Under the pieces are notes generated by a model. That model did not search any database. It was not told where the DNA came from and worked only from the letters and a program-made list of their open reading frames with translations. Shown here piece after piece: positions 35,380-47,069 of a DNA stretch of 64,000 nt. The position numbers and the translations under genes were made by a program. The DNA is taken from assembly GCA_958295665.1 (NCBI GenBank), contig OY282559.1:255878461-255942460 (forward strand), read 5' to 3'. This stretch comes from Tipula vernalis (taxonomy: Eukaryota > Arthropoda > Insecta > Diptera > Tipulidae). Numbering within the stretch: position 1 is the stretch's first letter; the number at the start of each line of letters is the position of its first letter.

Positions 35380-36565
35380 GTTTTAAAGGAATTTGTGCAT
35401 AGTCGAGGAAAGCGCATGCAGCTTGCGCGTAAATCTGACGAATCTGAATTGGACTCCAGCTTTGACACTGACAGCATGTCATCTGAATACAGCTCAGTAG
35501 AAATTGACTTGCAAGTGGTACCAGTTCAAGAATATGTTGCTGAAAATAACAATGATGAGTGGACTGATGTTGGGCCTGAAACAAATAACATAGTTTTTAC
35601 TGGAGCAGAATTGATATCCATAGATCTACCACCAACCGCCGAACCGTAGAATATTTCAGAAAAATATTTGACGATGTATTGCTCGAGAAAATAGTTACTT
35701 GGACTAACGCACGTGCTAAATTCATTATTGAGCATAAACCATTATCAGCAAATTCAAACCTTCGCAGATAGTAAGATGTGACCAGTAGCGAATTGAAACA
35801 AATGCTTGGCTTATGTCTACTAATGCCTCTAAATAGAAAACCAAGCCTAAAACACTATTGGGCCAAAACTGGGCTTTTTGTTCAAAATGTGTTCGGCCAG
35901 ACAATGAGTCGAATAAGGTTTGAAAACATCCTTAGGTGTATGTGTTCTATGACGAGCAACACTTCAGAAATCACGTTCTGGCTAACATAAAAAACATTGT
36001 ATAGCCCACCTCAAAACCTTTCATTAGATGAAGCTCTCCTGTTATGGCGAGGAAGACTGTCATTCCGGGAATAAGAGGCACAAGTACGGAATCAAATTCT
36101 ATGAATTATGCAATCCCGAAAGTTTTTTAATAAATATGATTATATATACCGGAAGAGGCAGGGCGTCTAACGAGAAAGGGCATGCATTTGGCGTTGTTGT
36201 TGAACTAATTGAGGAATATTTGGGTAAAGGTCATACGTTGTATATGGATATTTACTACTGCAATATTGACCTGGCAGAGCACTTGGTGAATCATCAAACT
36301 AATATATGTGGAACATTACGTTCGAACAGGAAACACAATCCCTCTCAAGTTATAAAGAGTAAATTAAAGCCAGGATAACATTATGGTGTTAAAATGGAAA
36401 GACAAGCGAGACGTTTTGAAGATTTCTACCAAACATAATGCCGAGCTTATTAATTTAATAACAAAAAGAAACAAGGACATAATAAAGCCAAAAATAGTAG
36501 TAGACTACAACGCTAATATGCCGGGGATCGATAGAACGGATCAAATGATTTCATATTATGCTTAA
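35380..36565 (+). pseudogene. Second, decayed piggyBac-like transposase
   Basis: A different piggyBac-type family from the one at 30.6-32.6 kb. Blocks in plus frames: acidic N-terminal SDESELDSSFDTDSMSS; MTSSELKQMLGLCLLMPLN and PSLKHYWAKTGLFVQNVFGQ; then, after a gap that removes the first catalytic Asp region, NKRHKYGIKFYELCNPE, MIIYTGRGRASNEKG, TLYMDIYYCNIDLAEHL (second Asp block), ICGTLRSNRKHNP, and VVDYNANMPGIDRTDQMISY (third Asp block). Stops at about 35647, 35772, 35989 and 36376, plus frame changes and a truncated C-terminus, make it dead. No TTAA-flanked ends found. Confidence 0.8.
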
Positions 36566-36810
36566 AAATAAATAATAATATATCATTTTTAAAAATAAAT
36601 AATAATATATCACAAAAAGAAAGTTAATTGTTTCTAATTAATTAGTTTTATGTAAATTCATTTATTTATGTGTTTTCATATAATAAAAAATGTGATATAA
36701 GCCACAGTTTTAAAATTTATTAAAAATGGAATTTTTCCGTTTTTATAATAATGTAAATTTATGATCGTAAATATACTTATGGAACTCCTTTATCGCAAAG
36801 AATAATATAA

Positions 36811-37060
36811 TTTGAATTCACTTTCCGATAGTACATGTAGTAGTTGGCCTACTACTCGCATCTATCGAATCCAAAAACTACCCCCTATCCAGGGGAATAA
36901 ACTCGTCTGGAAACTTTTTATACAAATTAAGATTTTAGCTGCAACTTATAAATGGACCTTAGCACTCCTTGCCAGAGATTTGATTTCACTTTCCGATAGT
37001 ACATGTAGTAGCTGACCTACTACTTCTTTCATCGAGCCCAAAAACTACCCCCTATCCAAG
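36811..37060. repeat. Two imperfect tandem copies, period about 168 bp
   Basis: TTCCGATAGTACATGTAGTA occurs at 36823 and 36991, each followed by a CCTACTACT block and AAAACTACCCCCTATCCA. The similarity covers about 75-80 bp per copy. Confidence 0.75.
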
Positions 37061-37347
37061 AAAATAAATTAGTTTGGAAACTTTAGGTATTGAGATTTTA
37101 GCAGGAATTTGGAATTTCTATTTTATTTTTAGTTTCCGATACATATCTTCTCTTAAATGTCAAAAAGGTGAGGTTAAAACATGTGTTAAAAAAATGCGTA
37201 TGTATGTGGAAAGTTTCCAATCGCGAAAAAAGTTTTTTCTCCAATTGCGAAATTGTAAAATAAATTATTGAATATAAATTATTATATTGGGTGTACAAAT
37301 AAATTTCCGACTTTTTTAGATAGGTGTCGTTAGTATCACTGCTTGCA

Positions 37348-38275
37348 TTTTATCAGAGCCTTCTAGAGTATAGAGCCATAATCTTAATGACGTATTTTTT
37401 AGAAGTTTTTTTAGTGGTACAACTTTTCACTGATTTCCATAGGAATCCATAGTAAAAATGGTGTTTTTTAGCTTCAAGTTTTTCAATGAAAAAAGCAAAA
37501 ATATTATAAAATGTGTATATAAAAGTTTTCTACATATCTTTAAGAACAATATACAAGAAGGCCATATTGGTATTAAGTAAATATTAATTGCAGAAATATT
37601 AAAATTAAATTATTTCTAAAATATATTTTATCGAACTTTCATTTTGAAAAATACATCAAAGTTGGCTCTGACAAATTAAAATAATACTTGCTAAATTTAT
37701 TTTTAGTTTTACTAGTGTACTTAAGATGTCTAAATGGTTACAGAAAAATACGAAAAAAAGTTATTTAACCCCAAAATTAACAAACGTTTCTATATTTTGT
37801 GAATTTGTTTTGCTTTTCCTACAATTTTTGAACTTAAAATTTCCCCAGGTGGTAATTTTTGGTACGATTTTTCCAAATTTTTACGGCCATCACTGCCATC
37901 TATGTAATGTATATTGACTTAACGACCAACGAATCGTAGTAAGCTTTTATTTCAATTTGACCAGAATGCTGTTGTTATGAAATTTTTCTTATATTTTGGT
38001 TTAAATAAATCAATTATTACAAGAAAATGAAAACGATTTACTTCAACGACATTCATATATGTTGAAATTCAAACATTTATGAAAGTATTTCAGGAATCAT
38101 AATTAAGATTTTATAACGTTTTTATTTAAAAATTTGTCTTAGGAAAAAAAGTGATTTCCCATATGTTTTGTGTGTTTTACTATGAAAAGTTCCGTTTTTT
38201 CCTCGTTTCTAATTCCCTTATAAAAGCTCAGATTTTTTGATTATGGCTCTATAAAATACAGGGTGCTCTGATTTT
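37348..38275. repeat. Possible non-autonomous element with imperfect terminal inverted repeats
   Basis: TAGAGCCATAATC at 37371-37383 is perfectly inverted at 38239-38251, and the outer parts also pair (TTTTATCAGAGC left; GCTCTGATTTTATT right). The arms are about 35 bp with a short length difference. The right end contains TACAGGGTG, like mariner ends in this window. No protein in the interior; TSD not evident. Confidence 0.4.
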
Positions 38276-38491
38276 ATTCAATCGCATCAATATTTCAAAT
38301 GCATCAATATAAAACTAAGTCTCTCGTCTGTGTGTCACTACGTTACAAAATCTCACTTCTTGCACGTAAAATCCTTCTCACATGTAAAATGAACCAAGTA
38401 AATTATTTGATAGCAACCAAATGTACACTGCAAAGACGACCCCATCGGTATGAAAGGGTCTCAGCTTCACATTTCTGTCTGGTATGAAAAG

Positions 38492-38781
38492 TACTTTTTT
38501 CTCCGATCGTAGGAAAAAATATATCTTTCCGTTGTTTTTTCGAAACGAAAAGCTCATGATTCCAGTATGTTGTATTTGTTGCTAAGCAACAAGTAATAAT
38601 AGTATGAGAATATTTTTTCTGGCCTAGGCCGGGAATATATCGTGGCTAACTAAGCAAAAATTTTATGTTATTTTCTATTTTTTACTTTGTTTTGATTTCT
38701 TAATATGATAATTAATGAATCATACTAAAAATTATTTTGGGTTTATATTCGTTTTAAAGTCCGATCGGAGAAAAAATAGTA
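38492..38781. repeat. Fold-back repeat next to mariner
   Basis: TACTTTTTTCTCCGATCG at 38492-38509 is inverted at 38762-38781 with a 2-base length difference. The 290-bp unit ends 3 bp before the TA target of the DD41D mariner. MITE-like; no TSD established. Confidence 0.5.
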
Positions 38782-38785
38782 TGTA

Positions 38786-40098
38786 CAGGGTGGCTGATGA
38801 AAGCCGCTACCAAAAAAAAATTGAATAACTTTTTTTCTATTCAATGAATCTAGTTAATTTTTATTTTATTTTGCAGATTGACTTTTACATTTAACAAAAA
38901 TGGATAACTGGGACACTGAAACAAGAATTTGGATTGTCCGCCGCTATCACGCTCTGGAGTCCGTAGTTTCGGTTCAAAGAGAGTACAGGCGCACGTTTGG
39001 CGGCAATCCTCCGAGCAGATGGACCATAATGAGACTTGTAAACAATTTTGCCGAGCATGGGACAGTCAACAGAAGACCTTACCATCGAAACCCTTCAGTT
39101 CGAACGGAGGAAACAATCGCTGCTGTAGCTGCTGCCATACAAAACAATCCACGTGTTTCGACAAGAAGCTTATCTGCTCAAATGGGTATAAGCAGACAGT
39201 CATTACAGTCAATTATGCACAAAGATTTGGACTTATTCCCATATAAAATTCAATTGGCCAACAAACTGAACGCTGCAGACTTGCCGATTCGCTTGGAATT
39301 TTGCCAGAAGATGCTTCAAATGGTGGAAGAGGATGGAAACATGTTGAACTGTCTTTTCATGTCTGACGAGGCCCATTTCGATTTAAACGGCAACATAAAC
39401 AAACAAAATTGTCGAATATGGAGTGCTTCCAACCCACAGTTACTCCATGAGACGGAATTGCATCCACTTCGTGTCACAGTGTGGTGTGCAGTTTCATCAC
39501 GCTGCATTGTCGGGCCCTACTTCTTCGAAGAAAACGGTCACACCGTTACGGTTACTGGAGACCGTTACTTGAGCATGTTGAGAGAGTTTTTCTATCCAGA
39601 ATTACGCCGAAGGAGAATTTCTTTCAACTCTGTGTGGTTTCAGCAAGATGGTGCAGCTCCTCACATAGCCCAACCTGTTATGACAGAATTGCGACGAAAA
39701 TTTCCCAATAAACTGATAAGCAGAAACTCCACATTCCGTTGGCCACCCAGGTCGCCTGACCTTACTGCACCTGACTTTTTCTTGTGGGGTTATTGCAAAC
39801 AGGAAGTCTACAAAGCAAAACCAACAAATTTGAATGAACTAAGGCAATCCATTCGAGAAACAATTGCGGCTATTCCTGTCTCAACTCTCCAAGCAGTAAT
39901 GAACAACTTTTTGGTAAGATGCCGCACATGCATCAACGAGCAGGGGGGGTATTTAAATTCCATTATTTTTAAAACTAATTAAGCTATATTTAATAAAATT
40001 GAATGAGCTTTAACATGAATAAAAGAAAAATGAATTCCATACACTGAAAAAAAAATTATTTGAGTTTCTTAATGTAGCAAAATTCATCAGCCACCCTG
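38786..40098 (+). mobile_element. mariner element, DD41D (rosa-type), intact
   Basis: 1313 bp, flanked by TA (38784-38785 and 40099-40100). Both ends start CAGGGTGGCTGATGAA (16 bp perfect), then a mismatch block and GCTAC shared again. One 360-codon intact transposase fills most of it. All parts needed for mobility appear present. Confidence 0.93.
38900..39982 (+). CDS. mariner DD41D transposase
   Basis: 360 residues. The N-terminal half holds two helix-turn-helix units (VRRYHALESVVSVQREYRRT with PPSRWTIMRLVNNF; then NNPRVSTRSLSAQMGISRQS). The catalytic core has Asp156 (FMSDEAHFDLNG), Asp250 (WFQQDGAAPH) and Asp292 (SPDLTAPDFFLWG). Aligning with Mos1, where the last Asp is the one after SPDLAP, gives 41 residues between the second and third Asp, the hallmark of the rosa group rather than DD34D mariner or DD37D maT. 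The C-terminus CINEQGGYLNSIIF is complete. No stop or frameshift. The enzyme cuts at its inverted repeats and integrates at TA. Confidence 0.93.
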   Translation: MDNWDTETRIWIVRRYHALESVVSVQREYRRTFGGNPPSRWTIMRLVNNFAEHGTVNRRPYHRNPSVRTEETIAAVAAAIQNNPRVSTRSLSAQMGISRQSLQSIMHKDLDLFPYKIQLANKLNAADLPIRLEFCQKMLQMVEEDGNMLNCLFMSDEAHFDLNGNINKQNCRIWSASNPQLLHETELHPLRVTVWCAVSSRCIVGPYFFEENGHTVTVTGDRYLSMLREFFYPELRRRRISFNSVWFQQDGAAPHIAQPVMTELRRKFPNKLISRNSTFRWPPRSPDLTAPDFFLWGYCKQEVYKAKPTNLNELRQSIRETIAAIPVSTLQAVMNNFLVRCRTCINEQGGYLNSIIFKTN

Positions 40099-40100
40099 TA

Positions 40101-40216
40101 CAATTCGGAGGAAAAGTGCATTCCCGGACTCCCGTGATTGCCGAACTCGGATATCGCCTCGTCCGCCAATTTCCACTATCATCCGGGAATGCAGTACTTT
40201 TCCTTCTAATTATACA
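40101..40216. repeat. Short hairpin repeat after mariner
   Basis: GGAGGAAAAGTGCATTCCCGGA (about 40106-40127, given here only for its core GCATTCCCGG) faces its complement CCGGGAATGC at about 40183-40192, and the outer AGGAAAAGT pairs with ACTTTTCCT. The total is about 115 bp. Confidence 0.55.
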
Positions 40217-42419
40217 ATATACTATTGTCCACGACTAACGTATAATGCACTCATTATAAATTTTTTCTTCAATTATAATGATATCCATTATTCACTGCTA
40301 GTTTATCTAGTAGTTCTTGCATTATTCACTACTACCAAATAAAAATTTCATTTTTGGAAATGTTATCTAGTAGTCTCTTGCCATTTTCATTATTATTAAA
40401 CTGAGACGTCAAAATGTCGACGTAAATTATTTTAGGTTTATTTAAAGGATTTGATAATAAAATACAATTTTTTATCGGTCGTGGACAAAGTATCGTATTC
40501 CACTCGCATATAATGGCTGTTATTCACTCATATGATTTACGACACTCGCCTATCGGCTCGTGTCGGTAAACTTCATCTTCGTGAATAACGATGCTCGTTG
40601 AATAATATACTATAAAGTAATTTTATAATTTTTGACATTTGTTTCCGTGTATTTTGGATTTGTTTATACATTTCCACCAATTTTAGAAAAAAAAAAAAAA
40701 TATTTAAAGCAACGAGGAATAAGCAACAAAAAAAAGGAATTAGTATTACTGTCGTGAGATCACACGTTTTTAACGTTTTAATTTCATGAGACAGCCTTCA
40801 CTTTTGCACTACGATTCTGCCCCAATAAAATCATGTAAGTAACATTTATTTTCCTCGTTCGTAAATAAAACCTTGTATTTTAAATTTATTTTTTATTTTT
40901 ATTTTTATTTTATTTGTATTAAAGTCAAGGTGACGTTTCCAATCAAGTCATTAATGTGAAGGTTGAATGTAGGTGTAGGGGCGAAAGTAACAGAAATTTA
41001 AAATCGATTTTACGATTTCTTTCCACCATAAGACACCTCTTGCGTAATTTAAATATTTGCATTTTATTTCAATAATGATGATGATCGATTGGCACTTTAT
41101 TCTGTTTCATCACGAAGGAAAATTTTAAAACAATCAAATTTTGTATCTCATTTTATGCTTCTTATACATGCGAAGTACATAAATATACATAATATTTACT
41201 CACCATATGTATTCGTATACTTCATAAAACGTAAACAATGTTCAATATTTGGCTTACGTTTTATGCGAAATGATGAACCAATTTTTAATGATAATTTTCA
41301 TCTCGTTCGTTTATTGTTGTATTTTTGTTGAATATTTTTAATCAAATTATTGTATATTTGAATGATGGGTAAAATACGTAATTTTATTGGTAAATATTAA
41401 TTTTACGCCAGGTTCATACATATAAAAATTATTGTTTATTGAGATGTAATAAAAGGTCCAATATACAATCGATGATTTTTTGATATTTGTTTATGTAATA
41501 AATTAAACATCATCCATATTTTGATTATTTTATCAAACCATAAAATGTCGAAGAGCAATTAGTCTACAGTGCTTTGTATATAGTGAACTGTTGCTTGAAC
41601 TTAAGCAATTTTAATTTATCTTAGTGAATACTTAAGTTCGCCATACAAAATCAACTGCATTTTCTCAAATAAATAAACAAAAATCTTTTCTGTACATCAA
41701 TAAAAAAATTCAGAGAAAAACTTGAGAAAAAGTACGAGTACCTACATGAAGCTCTAGCTGACAATATTAACCCTTTATTCACAGTTTGTGGTAGTCAGCG
41801 ACCCCAACAGAGACAAAATATAGTATTTATCACAGATATCTCATTCTACTAAAAAAATACTTCAGTGACCCAAACCAGGGAAAACATATTTGCGTATGTT
41901 GTAAATTACATAACAAATTTTCACGTTGTGATTCTAGGGTTAAAATATATTATCAAATAACAAACAAAAAATAATTAAATTAGAAATGGTAAAACTGTAT
42001 GCAATTTAAATGGAAAAATAATTTATAAAACTATTTCTGTTTATTTTGCTATGCTGTTGTGCGTCCATCGTAGTTTTACAGTAATCAATATAAATGTTTT
42101 ATTTTTATTAAATTTTTTGCTGTTACATATTAAAAAATTTTAACGAATCCAATTAATAAAACTGTACTTAATTGTTAAACTGTTTGAATGACAGTCGAAA
42201 ACTATATAACAAAAACAGTATGGATTTAAAACAAAAGTTATATTATGGAGCATTTGTAATTAATTGTTGGTCCGTAAAATAATTTTTTTTTTTTTTCTAA
42301 AACAGATAAACGAACAAAAATTATTAACTCTTATTTTATTTTCCAATATTGCAATACTACCTTCATCTGAGTGATAATGAAATAATAAAACAAAGCTGTT
42401 AAAATAAATTTTCATAATT
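40217..42419. other. Non-coding stretch with an inverted repeat at its left
   Basis: TTGTCCACGAC at 40225-40235 is inverted at 40478-40488. ATCTAGTAGT occurs twice (about 40307 and 40365). The palindromic pair ACACTCGCC/GGCTCGTGT is near 40550. These may be one decayed fold-back element of about 400 bp. From about 40700 to 42400 nothing is recognisable. Confidence 0.35.
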
Positions 42420-42700
42420 CATTCGATCCTCAATCTTTAGTGGAATACTAGCTGGACATTATGTCCACCAAATAGAACTTCATCAACGTTCAACTGTATC
42501 AGTCGCTTTGTTCATTCATGTAGGACATTTCAGACACAGGACTATGGAAAACAGCCATTCCTAGGGATACCCAGTTCAATGTTCACTACACGTTTGGTTG
42601 GATGCCCCTAAGCTGTCATTATTCTTGTTAATTTACACTGGACCTTTTTTGTGTATATGCCTGGTCCTAGTGGACCGCCACCCAAACATAACCTAACCTA
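42420..42700 (-). repeat. Dispersed-repeat-like segment ending in TTAGG units
   Basis: On minus it begins TTAGGTTAGGTTATGTTTGG and then has the hairpin GGTCCACTAGGACC (42663-42676). It is clearly more GC-rich than its flanks. Similar starts are common in insect interspersed repeats; SINE, LINE or other origin cannot be settled here. Confidence 0.35.
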
Positions 42701-43899
42701 ATTGTCTCTTTCTATATTCAACGGCACAAATTCGTGTAGAAAGTGCAAAGCAAAGAATATAATATTCATTGTTTTTTATAAACAAATACTTTATTTATTA
42801 TTGAAATCCGCCTTCTCATGCCATGGTAGTAGTGTCAAAATGCAAAAAGAAAAGACAACTGATTCACTATCCGCAATAATAAACCAGACATTCGCAACGA
42901 AATGAAAATTGCATCAACGGAAGAATAGCTGCTTCAAAATTTTGCCTTTTATCATTAACTATTAATCATATTGGCTAATAACGAACGGATGATATAGGAT
43001 TCATTAACATACTATATATGTATTATTGAATAAAAGCATAATGGAAATTCCATTATCAATTAACCGTAGAAAATATTTAAGGCATTATATAATGGAAAAT
43101 TATGGATAATTGAGGATAATTACTCATAATTAAGGATAGTTATGGAAAATGATAGAAAATGTATACAATATAATCAATAATAGTGGGTTGATTTCATTAG
43201 TCGCGGCTTGAGCTAAGTTATTAAGGAGGCTGCATTAACCAGATTCGTTAATGAAAGTATTGAAGCTTCGAAAAAAATAGTAACTAAATTTAACATGATG
43301 AAATGGCATTTGTATTTATGGTTGTAGTAGATTTTAATACATAAAGGTAAAAGTTTGAGCTAAGGAAAACTGGCTTGTTGATGTCCTTGCCTGCACTTTC
43401 GATAATTCAGGTAACTCAAATTGTCGAATTCACCAATATATTGTCGTCATTAACTTTCCACGCTGAACCAAACCATCCATCAGAATTAGTACGAAGCGAA
43501 TACTCCACATCGATCTAAAACCGGCTTTCGCCTTGACTATCGCTGGTCTAAATATCATTATTCGATATTTTCGATGTTTATTTAGCTGCTACGTGTCTGC
43601 CTTAATCTTCTCGTAATGCAAGTGTCATTACTATTTACTAACAGAACGCCTCTATAGTATTTGAAATAAAGCCAAAAAATTATTCGCGGGACCCGGCTTA
43701 CAAAAAGAATGAACTCATAAAAATAATTTCAATCCAATTGCATACACATGCCACCCTTTTTTCCCCAGTTGTCAATTTTTAAAGAATCCCGTTGTAATGC
43801 CACTAGTTCGTGCAAATGAACATATCATCATTGATGAAAGGCGTCAATCGAATTAGTGACAGCCGTAGAAAGTTTGTGAATCTCTAATTCTGTAACGAA
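42701..43899. other. Spacer
   Basis: No convincing feature. Repeated GGATAATT/GGAAAAT-type words occur around 43080-43160. Confidence 0.4.
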
Positions 43900-43999
43900 A
43901 TTTCATATTCCGATATCTCATCTCTGTGTGGATTTCACCGACGTGTGTACGAGCATTTATCACATCTCAATTATAGTATGATAAATATTGGTTTTAATC

Positions 44000-44690
44000 G
44001 AAATTGCGACAGTTTTCAACACCTCTTTAAACGAATTCCTGAGTAACTTCTTCTGATTGGGATTTTCTTCAACGCGATGAAAATTTGAATGAAGTTGTTT
44101 TATCTATTCTATGAGCTGCTCAGGACTGGAATCTCTGTTTTTCGCAAGACACGACTCAATCGGGATCTGTTCAACCTCGAGAAGGGCCGTAAAATGCTTC
44201 ATACGTTGTTATTATGCTTCCGAGTATTATCCTGCTCTTGATTGCACATGCAAAGGGTTCACAAATTTTAATTGGTTTTCAACTGGTGTTATGGTAAAGA
44301 GGTTCATGAATAATAAAAAAAAAGTGTCTGGTAACATCCCTTCTGACATACATATGTGATCTGTTTGCTAACATTTGGCTTATGAGTCCGCCTCGCCATC
44401 GTTCGTTACTAAAATCCTGCAGTGCTGAGAATTCAATAATAACAGTAGGATCTTGATCGCTTATATACTTACCATCATGACACTAGTAAGCATCCATCTT
44501 TCTTATTGAAAAACTATGAGGAAAGTTTTTTCGGGACTCTTGGAAGATCTCCCTTATCCTCCCGATTTTCAAGCTGGGTAAAAAGGGAACGAGATCGAAA
44601 ACTACCGTGGCATCGCTATTCTAAACTATACCTAAGCTTTTCGAATCAATGGTGCACAGATATTTGGCTTTTCTTAGACTAGCAGTTACA
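44000..44690 (+). pseudogene. Decayed LINE fragment (endonuclease-RT linker and RT start)
   Basis: The clearest block, about 44545-44650, reads across frames as FSSWVKRER / IENYRGIAIL / PKLFESMV, matching the SGxxxxxxNYRGIAxLxxxxKLFE start of insect non-LTR RT domains. Upstream, SDWDFLQRDENLNEVVLSIL (about 44053-44112) resembles the linker region. Stops and frame changes are frequent. Highly decayed. Confidence 0.5.
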
Positions 44691-46897
44691 AATTTGGTTT
44701 CTTTTTGTGCGGTTTGGTTTATCAGTAGCAATTCTAAAGTGCGGCTTCATATCATTTATACCGACTTTGTTGTAAAGTCTCCGATAAATGTTTTTGTTAT
44801 TGTCACCTTCTTCAAATTGTCGATTGTATTTACGGTAGATAATAAATTTATCAATGATAATAAAGTCCATCATTCGTTTGCATTATTATAAATAATCTGT
44901 TAGTTACCAATTTATTATACTAGATGTTTGTGATCTCCAAGGAACCAACCCCATAAGTACTAAAATCAATCAAAAATGGCACATATTAAAATGTTGCCGA
45001 ACACTTCCATCATTTTATACAATTAAGCAGTAAATAACTTATAAGCTATACGATGGATCACAACGTGCGGTCTGGACGGCTTGTTGTTGAGGGAGGACCT
45101 ATCTACATGTAAACTGCATGAATCGTTCTCTAAAACTTCTAATCTAAAGAGCGACAAAGCTATTTGTAAAGTAATTAACTCATTCCCTGAGTTGGCTTGA
45201 TTTGAAGGATTCCTTAATCATATGCCAATACCAAAGCACAAACAATACGATATCATATTTACATTTGTCTTAACTTCTAATCGACAAAAACTGATACCGA
45301 AACTTCTATTTGGTTCGGAACAGAATTGTAAAACCAATAACTTATTCCCTGAGATTAAGGGTCTTGCGAAAGTTTCAGCATTTTTAATAAAATTCTCAAA
45401 AATGTCTAAGTACCCTGTACGATTATCAGTTAAAGGTCATCGAAATACCAAATAAATCATATTTTTGGTGTGCCGCAATTTATAAGTCGAGAATTCATTC
45501 CCCGGGACCGCGTAAAATTTGTGTATTGCACTAATTGCCATTAGTACTCTAAAAAAGAGGGTTTCTATTTAAAAAAAACCATGAATAATATCAAAAATCT
45601 TTGGTGTTCTGTCTTTAGTATCTCCGAAAATTTTTGAAAATCTCAAATCTCATAAATTATTACGAAAATCTCGAAAAATCCCTAAAACCTCGGATTAAGG
45701 TATTTGGCTCGGAGAAAAAAAACTCAAATTAAAGCAAAGCACATATCGACAACCTCAAATATCTATAATATATGCAATTATCTCTTATACTAATTATACA
45801 ACGAATCAAAATAATATTTCAAAAATTTGTTATAACTAAAAAACTTGATTTTTTGGGATTGAAGTTTTGAGTTTTTTTTTTTTTTGTTCGAGATATCTAA
45901 GGTAATCCCTATTATTTCTATGAAAACTAGATATGATTTTCAAACAATTCATAAATTCATGTGAAAATCTTTTAAACTAAATCGAGTTTTCATAGAAAAA
46001 ATAGCAGAATAAAATAACAGACAAGTAGAAGGTTTATAAACGAAAGGTGGTACAAACGTTTTCAAATAGCTGTGTCATGCTCAAATGTGTCATACATCAA
46101 AGCTCGTGCAACAATGCGAGGCTAATCTGCTTCTTTTGCGGGATACTTGATCGAGCAACTAAATGCAAGAAATTTGTATACTTGCAATAATGTATTAAGC
46201 GGAAGCACATTTGTCTGCTACGGTTCCTATAAAGCAACTTGTCTTTCACCTACTTGCTCTATACTTGCAAGAAAAACTAAAAAATGCCAGGCTGCGCTCA
46301 GAAATACGCAAAGGCATTCAGCTTATTCTTTATGATAAACAACAGAAAAGAGTAAGATGTTCTATTGTTCTATTGGGTCTATTTGCGGCGGAAGTGAATA
46401 AATAAGTTTATTATAATCACAATTTTTCTAAATGCTAGAATCTTTAAGTTTATTTAATGCAAAATAAATTTTTATTTTATTGTTTCACAAAAATGTTCGA
46501 TTTTTCGGACCTTAAAAACCACTTTCGTCACCTACCCAAATAAATACCTTTTTTTAAAGGATATACGTTTTTTCTCGATTCTACTACATTTCAGGAATAT
46601 AGGGGTAAAGTTTTAGCCAGAAATATTAATAAATAAAAAAATCCGTTTTTTTTCTGTAAATTACGCTTCTTTTCAACATAAATAAAAATTTCATGGATTT
46701 TTTCGAATATGTTAATAATTCCACCGGTATTTTTTTTAAATAAATTGATTTATCAATGTTTCAAGTACATCTGAGAATTTTTTCAAATTGATCACACTCA
46801 ACAATTTAAAATGGTAGATGATCAAGAAGTCTGTAGGGTCAGATTAACCCAGTCTTCTCCATGATTAAAAAAATAGGTGTGTTCTCGAAGGGTTAAT
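44691..46897. other. Spacer with one fold-back
   Basis: No gene. TATTTCTATGAAAACT-like sequence at 45910-45928 is inverted at 45985-46003 (AGTTTTCATAGAAAAAATA), a 94-bp hairpin. Otherwise featureless. Confidence 0.4.
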
Positions 46898-47024
46898 ATC
46901 ATACCGTCATACAATCCTGTAATCGTACTACCATACCATCAAACCATCATGAAATCATACCCGACGTAACATTATACCGTCGTGCAATCATACCATCATA
47001 CCAGTATACCTAACGTCGTACCAT
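46898..47024. repeat. Imperfect ATCATACC minisatellite
   Basis: About 125 bp built from variants of ATCATACCGTC/ACCATCATACC in head-to-tail order, immediately upstream of the Penelope-like coding region. Confidence 0.7.
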
Positions 47025-47069
47025 AGAAACAGATTGGTGAAAAAAATCTAAATCGGATAAGCGGTTTGT

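Noticed and set aside
37290..37315. mariner end TTGGGTGTACAAATAAATTT
   Set aside because: Resembles a mariner terminus, but no inverted partner or transposase could be matched.
42684..42701. Telomeric (TTAGG)n array
   Set aside because: Only two units, embedded in a longer unique segment; not a telomere.
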